64,000 bases of DNA, from the NCBI RefSeq assembly GCF_002915175.1, contig NZ_NXEJ01000007.1:225257-289256 (forward strand), in the 5' to 3' direction. Position 1 is the stretch's first letter; every line of letters begins with the position of its first letter. This document shows, piece after piece, positions 1 through 7,255 of the stretch. The position numbers and the translations under genes were made by a program. A model generated the notes under the pieces. That model did not search any database and was not told the origin of the DNA. It saw only the letters and a list, made by a program, of their open reading frames with translations. This stretch comes from Agrobacterium rosae. GTDB lineage: Bacteria > Pseudomonadota > Alphaproteobacteria > Rhizobiales > Rhizobiaceae.

Positions 1-36
1 TAATCCTTAAGAACAATTTCAAATGACGAATATAAA

Positions 37-50
37 TAGCAATGTTGCTA
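37..50. promoter_or_regulatory. 14-bp palindrome in leader of the first gene
   Basis: TAGCAA-TG-TTGCTA is a perfect inverted repeat 24 bases before the start codon at 75. It overlaps an A+T-rich stretch that could contain a -10 element (TATAAT-like TATAAA at 31-36). It could be an operator or a small hairpin in the leader. The function is inferred only from symmetry and position. Confidence 0.3.
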
Positions 51-74
51 ATATACAAACGAAGGGAGAATGAC

Positions 75-323
75 ATGAAGGCAGTTCTCATCATCGCAGC
101 CATGGTTGGCATCTCCGCATCAGCGGCATTCGCCGATCCCATTGTTCAGCCATCTATCAATACGTCGATTCCTGTCGACCGCGAATTCAAAACAGCAAGC
201 ATTGCCATGCCAACTGAGCAGGCACAGAAGCCGGTTCTGGTTCTGAAAAAGACCAACCGCCTGCCCGGCAACACCGAAACAGCGACTGCGTCCCCACAGT
301 CAGCGCTTGCCCGCATGCAGTAA
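75..323 (+). CDS. Small secreted protein, unknown function
   Basis: An 82-residue protein whose first ~22 residues form a Sec signal peptide (Lys2, a hydrophobic core, and a likely AFA/DP cleavage site). The mature part is short, Pro/Thr/Ala-rich and has no cysteines or recognised domain. The start at 75 is chosen over an upstream in-frame ATG because GAAGGGAGA lies 5 bases before it and the signal peptide begins there. It is a single-gene unit with its own terminator at 358-392. Export to the periplasm is well supported. I do not recognise the family. Confidence 0.75.
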   Translation: MKAVLIIAAMVGISASAAFADPIVQPSINTSIPVDREFKTASIAMPTEQAQKPVLVLKKTNRLPGNTETATASPQSALARMQ

Positions 324-357
324 TACAGTGAAACAATGCCAGATATTGTTCCAAAAC

Positions 358-392
358 ATCCCGTGCGGAAAAACTCCGGCACGGGATTTTTT
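358..392 (+). terminator. Rho-independent terminator
   Basis: ATCCCGTGC pairs with GCACGGGAT across a 12-base loop and is followed by six T residues. It ends the transcript of the small secreted protein gene. Confidence 0.9.
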
Positions 393-456
393 GTGACATT
401 CGACTGGTTGGTCTGAGCGTTCAATCTCAACGCCATGCGACTTTAGCTACTCTGGG

Positions 457-642
457 CTAGCTGTCGAGACGTAGTGACAATTGCCTGCCGCCATTTTTCT
501 TCAAAATATAAACCGGCTTTGCGGTCATATATTCCGTTCGTCTCTGCAATTCGCGGCGGCGCTCAAGCGCTCTTTCACGCAGGCTGCGAGATTGGGCAAC
601 GAGGGTGAGGGCTTGCTCAATGGTTTTATCTGCTGCTGGCAT
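457..642 (-). CDS. 61-residue protein behind a LexA box
   Basis: A small, highly charged protein with a predicted helical centre rich in Arg, Glu and Leu (RERALERRREL) and a basic C-terminal end. There is no signal peptide or membrane segment. The ATG at 642 follows a GGAG at good spacing (8 bases). A GTTC-N7-GTTC LexA operator lies 17-31 bases upstream of the start and a TTGACA-like -35 lies just beyond, so damage-inducible expression is likely. I do not recognise the family. The charged helix would suit a protein or nucleic-acid binder, but that is inference. Confidence 0.6.
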   Translation of the reverse strand: MPAADKTIEQALTLVAQSRSLRERALERRRELQRRTEYMTAKPVYILKKNGGRQLSLRLDS

Positions 643-658
643 TGCTGCAACTCCATTT

Positions 659-673
659 GTTCACTTTATGTTC
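659..673 (-). promoter_or_regulatory. LexA operator (SOS box), GTTC-N7-GTTC
   Basis: GTTC at 659-662 and GTTC at 670-673 are separated by exactly seven bases. This is the direct-repeat LexA site of alphaproteobacteria (GAAC-N7-GAAC on the minus strand). On the minus strand it falls where the -10 would lie, 17 bases from a TTGACA at 691-696, so a bound repressor would block that promoter. The only gene positioned to be controlled is the 61-residue ORF ending at 642. Confidence 0.65.
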
Positions 674-841
674 TAATATTTAGGTGTTCTTGTCAAGCGA
701 ATCAAGTGGTTTAGTTGCGCTAGGGAAAATCATGGAGAAATGCGGATGATGCCTATAGCCTAGGATCATCCCAGCAGACATCTTGATCGGGGTCGATCGT
801 GTCTGAAACTGGCGATGAGGTTGTGCTCACCCCAGAATCAA

Positions 842-867
842 AAACGGCGCACAAGGCGCCGTTTTTA
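842..867 (-). terminator. Terminator of the first DUF1127 gene
   Basis: AAACGGCGC / GCGCCGTTT stem with a 5-base loop and T-runs on both sides, so it could act in both directions. On the minus strand it lies about 65 bases past the stop of the DUF1127 gene at 932-1075. Confidence 0.75.
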
Positions 868-931
868 TTTCCTGTCGCTCGGTCACCCGCGTCCATGGGA
901 GGTCGGTCAGCGGGGTGACGTTTTACGCCGA

Positions 932-1075
932 TTAGCGGAACGAACGGGAAGCTACGTTGCGAATGTCGTAACGTGTCAGGCCGATGTCGCTGAGCGTCTG
1001 GCTGGACAGGCTGCCCAGTTCGTTCAGAGTGCGGCGGTAAGAGATCCAGTTCTTTGCTATACGGATAGGGTTCAT
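932..1075 (-). CDS. DUF1127 mini-protein (47 residues)
   Basis: The translation begins MNPIRIAKNWISYRRTLNEL and continues into the DUF1127 signature (LS..TLSDIGLTRYDIRNVA). The start at 1075 has GAGGAA upstream. DUF1127 proteins are Arg-rich mini-proteins common in rhizobia; in Agrobacterium they have been tied to phosphate and carbon metabolism and RNA turnover, and some homologues bind RNA. A second DUF1127 gene lies 340 bases upstream on the same strand with its own terminator, so the two are probably separate transcripts. Confidence 0.9.
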   Translation of the reverse strand: MNPIRIAKNWISYRRTLNELGSLSSQTLSDIGLTRYDIRNVASRSFR

Positions 1076-1411
1076 GGTCGTTTCCTCAATCTTTGTTGTC
1101 TTTGATTTCTGAACTTGTTTGCCGAGGCCAGTTGCCTGCGCTCTCTGCTGTTGATGTGTATATACATATGCAGAGTGCTGATGTGGAGTGCAGATTTTAG
1201 GCGACTGCCATGCATTTGTGCAATGCGTCGGCTAATTTTGCATCTTTTGACGGTTGCTGGGTATTTTTTAGGCTGAACGAGAAATCGCGAAAGAACCAAG
1301 GTGAAGATTGGGAAATCACCTGCAAAACAAAGAAAAAGGCCCGGAGCCGAAGCTCGAGACCTTTTTGAGATTATACCAACAAGGCGGAAAAGACCGCCTG
1401 TGGTTTATATA
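1076..1411. other. Spacer between the two DUF1127 genes
   Basis: It holds the ribosome-binding site and presumed promoter region of the 47-residue gene, and two hairpins downstream of the 48-residue gene: a compact AGGCGG/CCGCCT stem at 1382-1399 and the terminator at 1333-1366. I see no convincing gene. An open frame at 1072-1299 on the minus strand lacks a ribosome-binding site. Confidence 0.6.
1333..1366 (-). terminator. Terminator of the second DUF1127 gene
   Basis: An AAAAAGG/CCTTTTT outer stem encloses a GAGC-CGAA-GCTC inner hairpin. On the minus strand it ends in a T-run. It lies about 46 bases past the stop at 1412. Confidence 0.65.
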
Positions 1412-1558
1412 TTAGACGCCAACTGCAGTGCGTGCAACGCGACGGATGTCGCTACGGCCGATGCCCAGGTCAGTCAGTTCGCGGTCGCTCATGCGGCCAA
1501 GTTCGGTAACTGTCTGACGATACTTGCGCCAGTTGTTCAGCGAGCGAGTGATATTCAT
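1412..1558 (-). CDS. DUF1127 mini-protein (48 residues)
   Basis: The translation begins MNITRSLNNWRKYRQTVTEL and carries the family core (MSDRELTDLGIGRSDIRRVA). The start at 1558 has AAGGA at good spacing; the longer in-frame extension up to 1690 has no family similarity and is rejected. It is a paralogue of the gene at 932-1075, with a shared W..YR.T..EL and L.DIG..R.DIR.VA pattern. Confidence 0.9.
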   Translation of the reverse strand: MNITRSLNNWRKYRQTVTELGRMSDRELTDLGIGRSDIRRVARTAVGV

Positions 1559-2056
1559 GATCGTGTCCTTTTCGTTTGTGGCACCGCTTGGGTCAGCGCT
1601 CAACTCATTTCCTGATGCCGAATATAATCGGTTTAACAGGAACAAAAACAGACAATGAAGTATGCCACCTATGCGCTGATCGCATAGCAATCGTTAATTT
1701 CGGGCTTAGTTTGTTAAGGATTGCATAATTGCGCGGCATTTATTGCCTTTCGTATGTGCGTTTTCTTCTTATGGGGGTGTTTTTTTGAGATGCAATCAGA
1801 TTTTGGCGCTTGATCGCGTTGTAAGCGGCTTGGTCTGATTCCTGTCATTGCGCATTCGCCGGCGTCGATCGGAGGATGTCTTGGATAGATAAACGCGTGT
1901 TGATGACGTCAAATAGGTCGTCGGCCCGGCAAAACAGCGTGAAATAGCATCGTAAAACCGTCATTTTTCCTTTGCGCTCTCGGAAACGGGTGATATAGAG
2001 ACGCGCGCTCCAGAAGGCCTCATGTGCCAGATGTTGTTTATGCAGGATTCAAGAGC
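1559..2056. other. Spacer upstream of tRNA-Leu
   Basis: It contains the upstream region of the 48-residue DUF1127 gene, one weak candidate mini-ORF (1845-1964 minus) and the presumed tRNA promoter. It is A+T-rich around 1690-1790. I see no other gene. Confidence 0.5.
1845..1964 (-). CDS. Possible 39-residue protein
   Basis: An ATG at 1964 is preceded by AAAGGAAAA. The frame runs 39 codons and ends in TGA. It has no recognised domain and no signal peptide. The only support is the ribosome-binding site and open frame, so chance is a real possibility. Confidence 0.22.
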   Translation of the reverse strand: MTVLRCYFTLFCRADDLFDVINTRLSIQDILRSTPANAQ

Positions 2057-2141
2057 GCGGGTATGGCGGAATTGGTAGACGCACCAGATTTAGGTTCTGG
2101 CGACGAGAGTTGTGGGGGTTCGAGTCCCTCTACCCGCACCA
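2057..2141 (+). tRNA. tRNA-Leu (anticodon UAG)
   Basis: The acceptor stem GCGGGTA pairs with TACCCGC. The anticodon stem CCAGA/TCTGG encloses TTTAGGT, giving anticodon TAG, which reads CTN leucine codons. A long variable arm typical of class II tRNAs, a TTCGAGT T-loop and an encoded CCA end (2139-2141) are present. It lies about 190 bases upstream of tig. Confidence 0.97.
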
Positions 2142-2333
2142 CATGAATCGCCGAGAGGTATGCGTGATGCTTTTGCTTCGCCGCCTCTCTGGCTCAAGCG
2201 CAGTTTTTGCTCGGCAAAATGCTTGTGCATGCAGTTTATATAGCCACGGCCGGTGAATTTAGATTCCGGCGCTGTGCTCGAAAGTGAACCAACGGCTGTC
2301 TGAGCACCGCCGCCATGATGTGAAGGTATTAAA

Positions 2334-3806
2334 ATGCAGGTTATCGAAACGCTCGCTGAAGGGCTGAAGCGCGAAATCAAGGTCGTTATTCCGGCCGCCG
2401 ATATGAAGTCTCGCCTTGACGAGCGCCTGGCCGATGCCAAGGACAAGGTTCGCATTAACGGTTTCCGTCCAGGCAAGGTGCCACTTGCTCATCTCAAGAA
2501 GATGTACGGCAAGTCCATCATGGCAGACCTCGTCAACGAACTGGTTCGTGACAAGCCTTCCGAAATCATTTCCGGCCGTGGCGAAAAGTCCGCAACGCAG
2601 CCAGCGATCTCGATGACGGAAGATCAGGACGAAGCTGAAAAGATCCTCGCCGCTGAAAGCGATCTGGAATTCACGCTTGCCTATGAAGTCATTCCGGCAA
2701 TCGAGCTGAAGTCCAACGAAGGCATCAAGGTTGTCCGTGAAGTCGTTGAAGTGACTGAAGAGGAAATCAACGAGCAGATCCTCAAGATCGCCGAAAGCGC
2801 TCGTACCTACGAAACCAAGAAGGGCAAGGCCGCTGAAGGCGACCGCGTCACCATGAACTACCTCGGCAAGGTCGATGGCGAAGCCTTTGATGGCGGCGCT
2901 GCTGAAGATGCAGAACTCGTGATCGGCTCCGGCCGCTTCATTCCTGGCTTCGAAGACCAGCTCATTGGCGTCAAGGCTGGCGATGAGAAGGCCATCACCG
3001 TTACGTTCCCGACTGAATATCCTGCGGCGAACCTCGCTGGCAAGGAAGCCGTGTTCGACATCACCGTCAAGGAAGTTGCTTCCGCGGCGGACGTTGAAAT
3101 CAACGACGAACTGGCAACGAAGCTTGGTCTCGAATCGGCTGAAAAGCTGAAGGAAATCGTTCGCGGTCAGATCGAAAGCCAGTACACGAACGTCACTCGC
3201 CAGAAGGTGAAGCGTCAGATTCTCGATCAGCTGGACGAAGTTTACCAGTTCGAAACGCCGGCTGGTCTGGTTGACGCAGAATTCGACAACATCTGGCGCC
3301 AGATCAACACCGATCTTGCCCAGTCCGGCAAGACCTTCGCTGACGAAGACACGACAGAAGAAGAAGCTCGCGAAGAATACCGCAAGCTTGCTGAACGCCG
3401 CGTTCGTCTCGGCCTCGTTCTTTCCGAAATCGGCGAGAAGGCTGGCGTTGAAGTCACCGAAGAAGAAATGCAGCGTGCACTTTTCGCACAGCTTCAGCAG
3501 TTCCCAGGCCAGCAGAAGGAAATCCTTGATTTCTTCCGCAACACGCCAGGCGCTTCCGCTTCGCTGCGCGCTCCAATCTTCGAAGAGAAGGTCATCGACA
3601 AGCTGCTCGAAGAAATCTCTGTAACGGACAAGACTGTTACGAAGGAAGAGCTTTTGGCTGACGACGCCGAAGAAGGCGAAAAGGCTGACAAGAAGCCTGC
3701 CAAGAAGAAGGCTGCTGCAAAGGCCGACGCTGCGGAAGGCGAAGAAGCCGCTCCAAAGAAGAAGGCTCCTGCAAAGAAGAAGGCCGCTGAAGGCGACGCA
3801 GAGTAA
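2334..3806 (+). CDS. tig: Trigger factor
   Basis: Ribosome-associated chaperone and peptidyl-prolyl isomerase acting on nascent chains. Residues 1-~130 are the ribosome-binding domain with the GFRPGKVP signature at ~43-50. An FKBP-type PPIase domain follows at ~165-250 ([20 protein letters not shown]), then the helical chaperone domain. The last ~60 residues are a low-complexity Lys/Ala/Glu tail, which makes this 490-residue protein longer than the E. coli one (432). The start at 2334 has GAAGG upstream. It is a single-gene unit ending in a strong terminator. Confidence 0.97.
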   Translation: MQVIETLAEGLKREIKVVIPAADMKSRLDERLADAKDKVRINGFRPGKVPLAHLKKMYGKSIMADLVNELVRDKPSEIISGRGEKSATQPAISMTEDQDEAEKILAAESDLEFTLAYEVIPAIELKSNEGIKVVREVVEVTEEEINEQILKIAESARTYETKKGKAAEGDRVTMNYLGKVDGEAFDGGAAEDAELVIGSGRFIPGFEDQLIGVKAGDEKAITVTFPTEYPAANLAGKEAVFDITVKEVASAADVEINDELATKLGLESAEKLKEIVRGQIESQYTNVTRQKVKRQILDQLDEVYQFETPAGLVDAEFDNIWRQINTDLAQSGKTFADEDTTEEEAREEYRKLAERRVRLGLVLSEIGEKAGVEVTEEEMQRALFAQLQQFPGQQKEILDFFRNTPGASASLRAPIFEEKVIDKLLEEISVTDKTVTKEELLADDAEEGEKADKKPAKKKAAAKADAAEGEEAAPKKKAPAKKKAAEGDAE

Positions 3807-3829
3807 GCTTTTTTCTCTACACATTTCCG

Positions 3830-3858
3830 AAAGGCCGTGGCATTCGCTGCGGCCTTTT
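3830..3858 (+). terminator. Terminator of tig
   Basis: AAAGGCCG pairs with CGGCCTTT, followed by a short T-run, 24 bases past the tig stop codon. Confidence 0.85.
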
Positions 3859-4269
3859 GCATTTGTGGCGTCTGTTAACCTCTGTAACGTTTTGATCACA
3901 TTGCAGCGCACAATGTGTTTTTGCTGCATTTGCTCTTGTTCATCTACCGTTCATCTGGCACTCTTGGGTCATTGATTTGCTGTGCATCGCATAGAGTAAA
4001 TCTGCTGCGCGACATGCGCGGCCTGGCATATAGCCTCTAGTTTCAGCTCTGCATCTGGCGTCGCCTTCGTGGTCGGTACGCCCGATGATCTTCGACGCGC
4101 ATGTTGAAACAATGAATGTTTTGGCGATAGGCAAGCGTTGAAGCACAGGCGTGATTGCGTCATCGAAAAACTCAATGCGGTTGATCCTCTGGAGCAATCG
4201 TCGATAGCCAAACAAGGTGGACCGTCTCTCCCAAGGGCGGTGCGCTTTATGAAAGCTTGAGGAAGAGAC
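3859..4269. other. Intergenic region after tig
   Basis: I see no convincing gene. A minus-strand open frame at 3940-4215 starts with TTG, has no ribosome-binding site and no recognisable protein features. The end of the stretch carries GAGGAAGAGAC, the ribosome-binding site of the gene at 4270. Confidence 0.5.
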
Positions 4270-4926
4270 ATGTTTTTAAGAACGAAACGCGGCCCCCTCA
4301 TTGCCGCCGTCGCTATCGGCTTGTCATCCGGGCTGGCGAATGCGCAGGAAAAGGGCCTCATCTGGGCACCTGCAAAAAATTCTGACCAATCCTATTCCGC
4401 GCGTATCGGTGCGAAACTGCCGACCGATACGCCCATTCGCGCCGGTCTGGAAATGGGCATGAATGCATCTGAGGGCGGTGCGTTGGTGGATACGCCGGTG
4501 AAATTCTGGGGCAACGTCACGCTGTTGTCCTCCAACCTGCCGGGTGCGAAGGTTGCAGGTGATATTGCCGTGCTGATGAATGCCCTGACCGGTTCAAGCG
4601 CCTGGACGATGACAACGTCTCAGAAACGCATCGCGACATCGGAGTTCGATCTTGAATCGAATCGCAACATGACGGTGCGCTATGATGGCACCGCACAGCA
4701 GTGGAGCGGGCTCGACGTCTCGCAATCGCTGCGGCTGACGCGCTCTGCCACCGGAACGGCGTTCGTCCTCACAGGTGCGAGCCGTGACACCTTCGATGAT
4801 TTCACGTCGAAAGTTGGTCTGGAACAGAAGCTCGGTGAAAATCTCACCGTATCAGGTAATCTCGACCAAGGTTATCAGGACCGCTTTCGCCCCTCGGTCA
4901 GCGCCCGCTACAACATTCGCTGGTAG
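4270..4926 (+). CDS. Predicted outer-membrane or periplasmic protein
   Basis: A 218-residue protein with an N-terminal signal peptide (cleavage likely at ANA/QE, ~residue 25). The mature chain is rich in alternating polar/hydrophobic stretches with many Thr, Ser and aromatic residues. It ends in ARYNIRW, a C-terminal aromatic residue preceded by alternating hydrophobics as in beta-barrel outer-membrane proteins. A GAGGAAGAGAC ribosome-binding site precedes the ATG. No family is recognised; the barrel assignment is inference. Confidence 0.7.
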   Translation: MFLRTKRGPLIAAVAIGLSSGLANAQEKGLIWAPAKNSDQSYSARIGAKLPTDTPIRAGLEMGMNASEGGALVDTPVKFWGNVTLLSSNLPGAKVAGDIAVLMNALTGSSAWTMTTSQKRIATSEFDLESNRNMTVRYDGTAQQWSGLDVSQSLRLTRSATGTAFVLTGASRDTFDDFTSKVGLEQKLGENLTVSGNLDQGYQDRFRPSVSARYNIRW

Positions 4927-4941
4927 GGGCGCTGGAGAGTT

Positions 4942-6357
4942 CTACTCGGTAGCGATCTCGTTGTTGATGTCGCCCATCCGGTTCCATGCATCAAGGCCGG
5001 CAATCTTGTAGGCTTCGGCAAGTGTCGGATAGTTGAAGGTATTTTCCACGAAATACTCGACCGTGCCTTTGAGGTTGAGAACGGCCTGACCGATGTGGAC
5101 GAGCTCCGTCGCACCTTCACCGACGATATGAACGCCCAAAAGCCTGCGCGTCTTCAGCGAGAAGATCAGCTTCAGCAGGCCGGTATCGAGCCCCATGATA
5201 TGGCCGCGTGAGGTTTCGCGGAAGCGGGCGATACCGCATTCATAGGCAATACCGCGCTCCTTCATTTCCTCTTCGGTCAGGCCGCAGGTGGAGATTTCGG
5301 GCACGGCGTAGATACCGTATGGAAAATACTTCTGCGGCTCCATGCCGATAGCACCGACGGCTACGCGCGCAGCAATCCGCCCCTGTTCCATGGAGGTGGA
5401 GGCAAGGCTTGGAAAGCCGATCACGTCGCCTGCCGCAAAGATGCCGGGTACTGACGTCTCGAAGGTTTCCGGATTGACGGTAAGGCGTCCGCGATTGTCT
5501 GCCGTCAGACCTGCGGCGGCGAGGTTGAGCGTATCCGTGGCACCCATGCGGCCAGCGGCGAACAGCACCATCTCCGTTGTCAGCGTCCGTCCACTATCCA
5601 GCGTCAGCATGACCTTGCCTTCCGGCGTATGCTCGACCTTGTCGGCCTTTTGGCCGAGAAGCAGCTTCATGTTGCGGTCACGCAGCTGATAGGTGAAGTC
5701 CTCGACGATTTCCTTGTCGATGAAATCCAGCATCGTCGGTTTCGGATCGATGATGGTGACGGCAGTATCCAGCGCACTGAAGATGGTGGCATATTCGATG
5801 CCGATAACGCCCGCGCCGATGACGACCATGGAGCGGGGCAGTTTTTGCAGTTCCAAAATCTCGTCGCTATCGATGACCGTTTTGCCATCGAACGGCATAT
5901 AATCTGGGCGGAAGGGGCGGGTGCCGACTGCGAGCAGGATGCTCTTGCCCTTGACGAGAACGACTTCGCCGTCGTCCTTGGCAATTTCCATTGTGTCGGA
6001 AGTGACGAAAGCTGCCTTGCCGCGAATATGGGTCACGCGGTTGCGCGCGAACTGGTGCTCCAGCACCTCGACCTCATGATCAAGCGTGATGAGCAGGCGG
6101 CGGCGCAGATCTTCCGCGCTGATTTCCTGCTTCACACGGTAGGAGCGGCCATAAAAACCACGCTCGCGCCAACCGGAAAGGTTGAGTGCTGTTTCGCGCA
6201 TGGTCTTGGACGGAATGGTGCCGGTGTGAACCGATACGCCACCGACACGACTGCCTTTTTCAATGACCAGGACTGTTTTATCCAGTTTAGCGGCTTGGAT
6301 GGCAGCACGTCTGCCAGCGGGACCGCTACCGACAACAACAAGATCATATTGGTTCAT
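4942..6357 (-). CDS. sthA: Soluble pyridine nucleotide transhydrogenase
   Basis: Cytosolic FAD flavoprotein that moves reducing equivalents between NADPH and NAD+. The 471-residue protein starts MNQYDLVVVGSGPAGRRAAI, with the FAD dinucleotide fold at ~10-15. Like SthA, and unlike lipoamide dehydrogenase, it has TGTIPSKT in place of the redox CxxxxC. A second NAD(P) fold (GAGVIGIEYA) lies near residue 180 and a C-terminal dimerisation domain follows. The start at 6357 is chosen because homology begins there and GAGG lies upstream; the 46-codon in-frame extension is rejected. Confidence 0.93.
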   Translation of the reverse strand: MNQYDLVVVGSGPAGRRAAIQAAKLDKTVLVIEKGSRVGGVSVHTGTIPSKTMRETALNLSGWRERGFYGRSYRVKQEISAEDLRRRLLITLDHEVEVLEHQFARNRVTHIRGKAAFVTSDTMEIAKDDGEVVLVKGKSILLAVGTRPFRPDYMPFDGKTVIDSDEILELQKLPRSMVVIGAGVIGIEYATIFSALDTAVTIIDPKPTMLDFIDKEIVEDFTYQLRDRNMKLLLGQKADKVEHTPEGKVMLTLDSGRTLTTEMVLFAAGRMGATDTLNLAAAGLTADNRGRLTVNPETFETSVPGIFAAGDVIGFPSLASTSMEQGRIAARVAVGAIGMEPQKYFPYGIYAVPEISTCGLTEEEMKERGIAYECGIARFRETSRGHIMGLDTGLLKLIFSLKTRRLLGVHIVGEGATELVHIGQAVLNLKGTVEYFVENTFNYPTLAEAYKIAGLDAWNRMGDINNEIATE

Positions 6358-6602
6358 GAAAAAGACCTCGGAACAGAAATTCGATTTCCGGACTGAATGG
6401 TTCCAGCGCGGAGGCGTCGCTGCTCGGAAAAGCGTGATGCCATTCTGATACGGAAGTGATTCCCGCGTCGCTGCACCAAGAGTGCAATGCAACAAATGCC
6501 CGCGTCAATCTGTAGCGGAAGAATCTGACGGATTCGTAACCAATGCAGAAAAAGGCGCAAAATGAATATCGATTTACGAAAGAGCTGTTGCGCGCGTGCA
6601 AG

Positions 6603-7142
6603 TCACGGTACGTCGGGGCCATTTTCCCGGCGTGTGTGAAGCTTTGCGATCTCTTCCCGCAACGCTACCAGCTCTGCAAGCACCTTCACGTCGATCTTTT
6701 CGTGCAGGGACAGAACCTCGAGTTCCGACTTGAGATTAACCTCGTAATCCTTGGCCGCTTCAAAACGGTCGCGCGTTCCCTGGCGGTTCTGCGACATCAT
6801 GATGATGGGTGCCTGAATGGCCGCCAGCATGGACAGGATGAGATTGAGGAAGACGAAGGGGTAGGGGTCGAAAGCCTGCGTCGTCATCACCACCGTATTG
6901 ATGATGGCCCAAACGACCAAGAACACCAAGAAGCTGATGATGAAGCCCCAGGAGCCGCCGACGCGGGCTATGCCATCTGCAAGCCGCTCTCCGAATGTGG
7001 AGTTCTTTGAAAAGGCGGCGTTCGTATCTGTCGAAATGAGTTTCCGCTGATGCGCGACGTCGAGAATGCGTCGCTCCACCTCTCCAATCTCTTTGGACGA
7101 TCTTCTGAAATGAGAAGCGATATAATCGGGGATAGCGGGCAT
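6603..7142 (-). CDS. DUF1003 membrane protein
   Basis: A 179-residue protein with two adjacent hydrophobic segments (~80-102 and ~115-135) in the DUF1003 arrangement. Between them is a conserved AFDPYPFVFLNLILSMLAAI stretch, followed by MSQNRQ..RDR and a Glu/Lys-rich, probably coiled-coil C-terminus. DUF1003 proteins are inner-membrane proteins of unknown function. ATG 7142 with GGAG upstream is preferred to the in-frame start at 7250. Confidence 0.85.
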   Translation of the reverse strand: MPAIPDYIASHFRRSSKEIGEVERRILDVAHQRKLISTDTNAAFSKNSTFGERLADGIARVGGSWGFIISFLVFLVVWAIINTVVMTTQAFDPYPFVFLNLILSMLAAIQAPIIMMSQNRQGTRDRFEAAKDYEVNLKSELEVLSLHEKIDVKVLAELVALREEIAKLHTRRENGPDVP

Positions 7143-7255
7143 TTTTCGATCTCCAGCCAAGGCTCGGAGCCGCCGGGGACGACGGTCCGATATTCTTGAC
7201 GAGTAACCGGCACCAATACCGAATTCAAACGAATTCGGTATTGTGATCATCGCGA

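Noticed and set aside
2259-3929. 556-codon minus-strand frame across tig
   Set aside because: Shadow of the trigger-factor reading frame; tig has strong family features and codon use.
3940-4215. Open reading frame of 91 codons in the gap after tig
   Set aside because: Starts with TTG, no ribosome-binding site, no signal peptide or recognisable domain.
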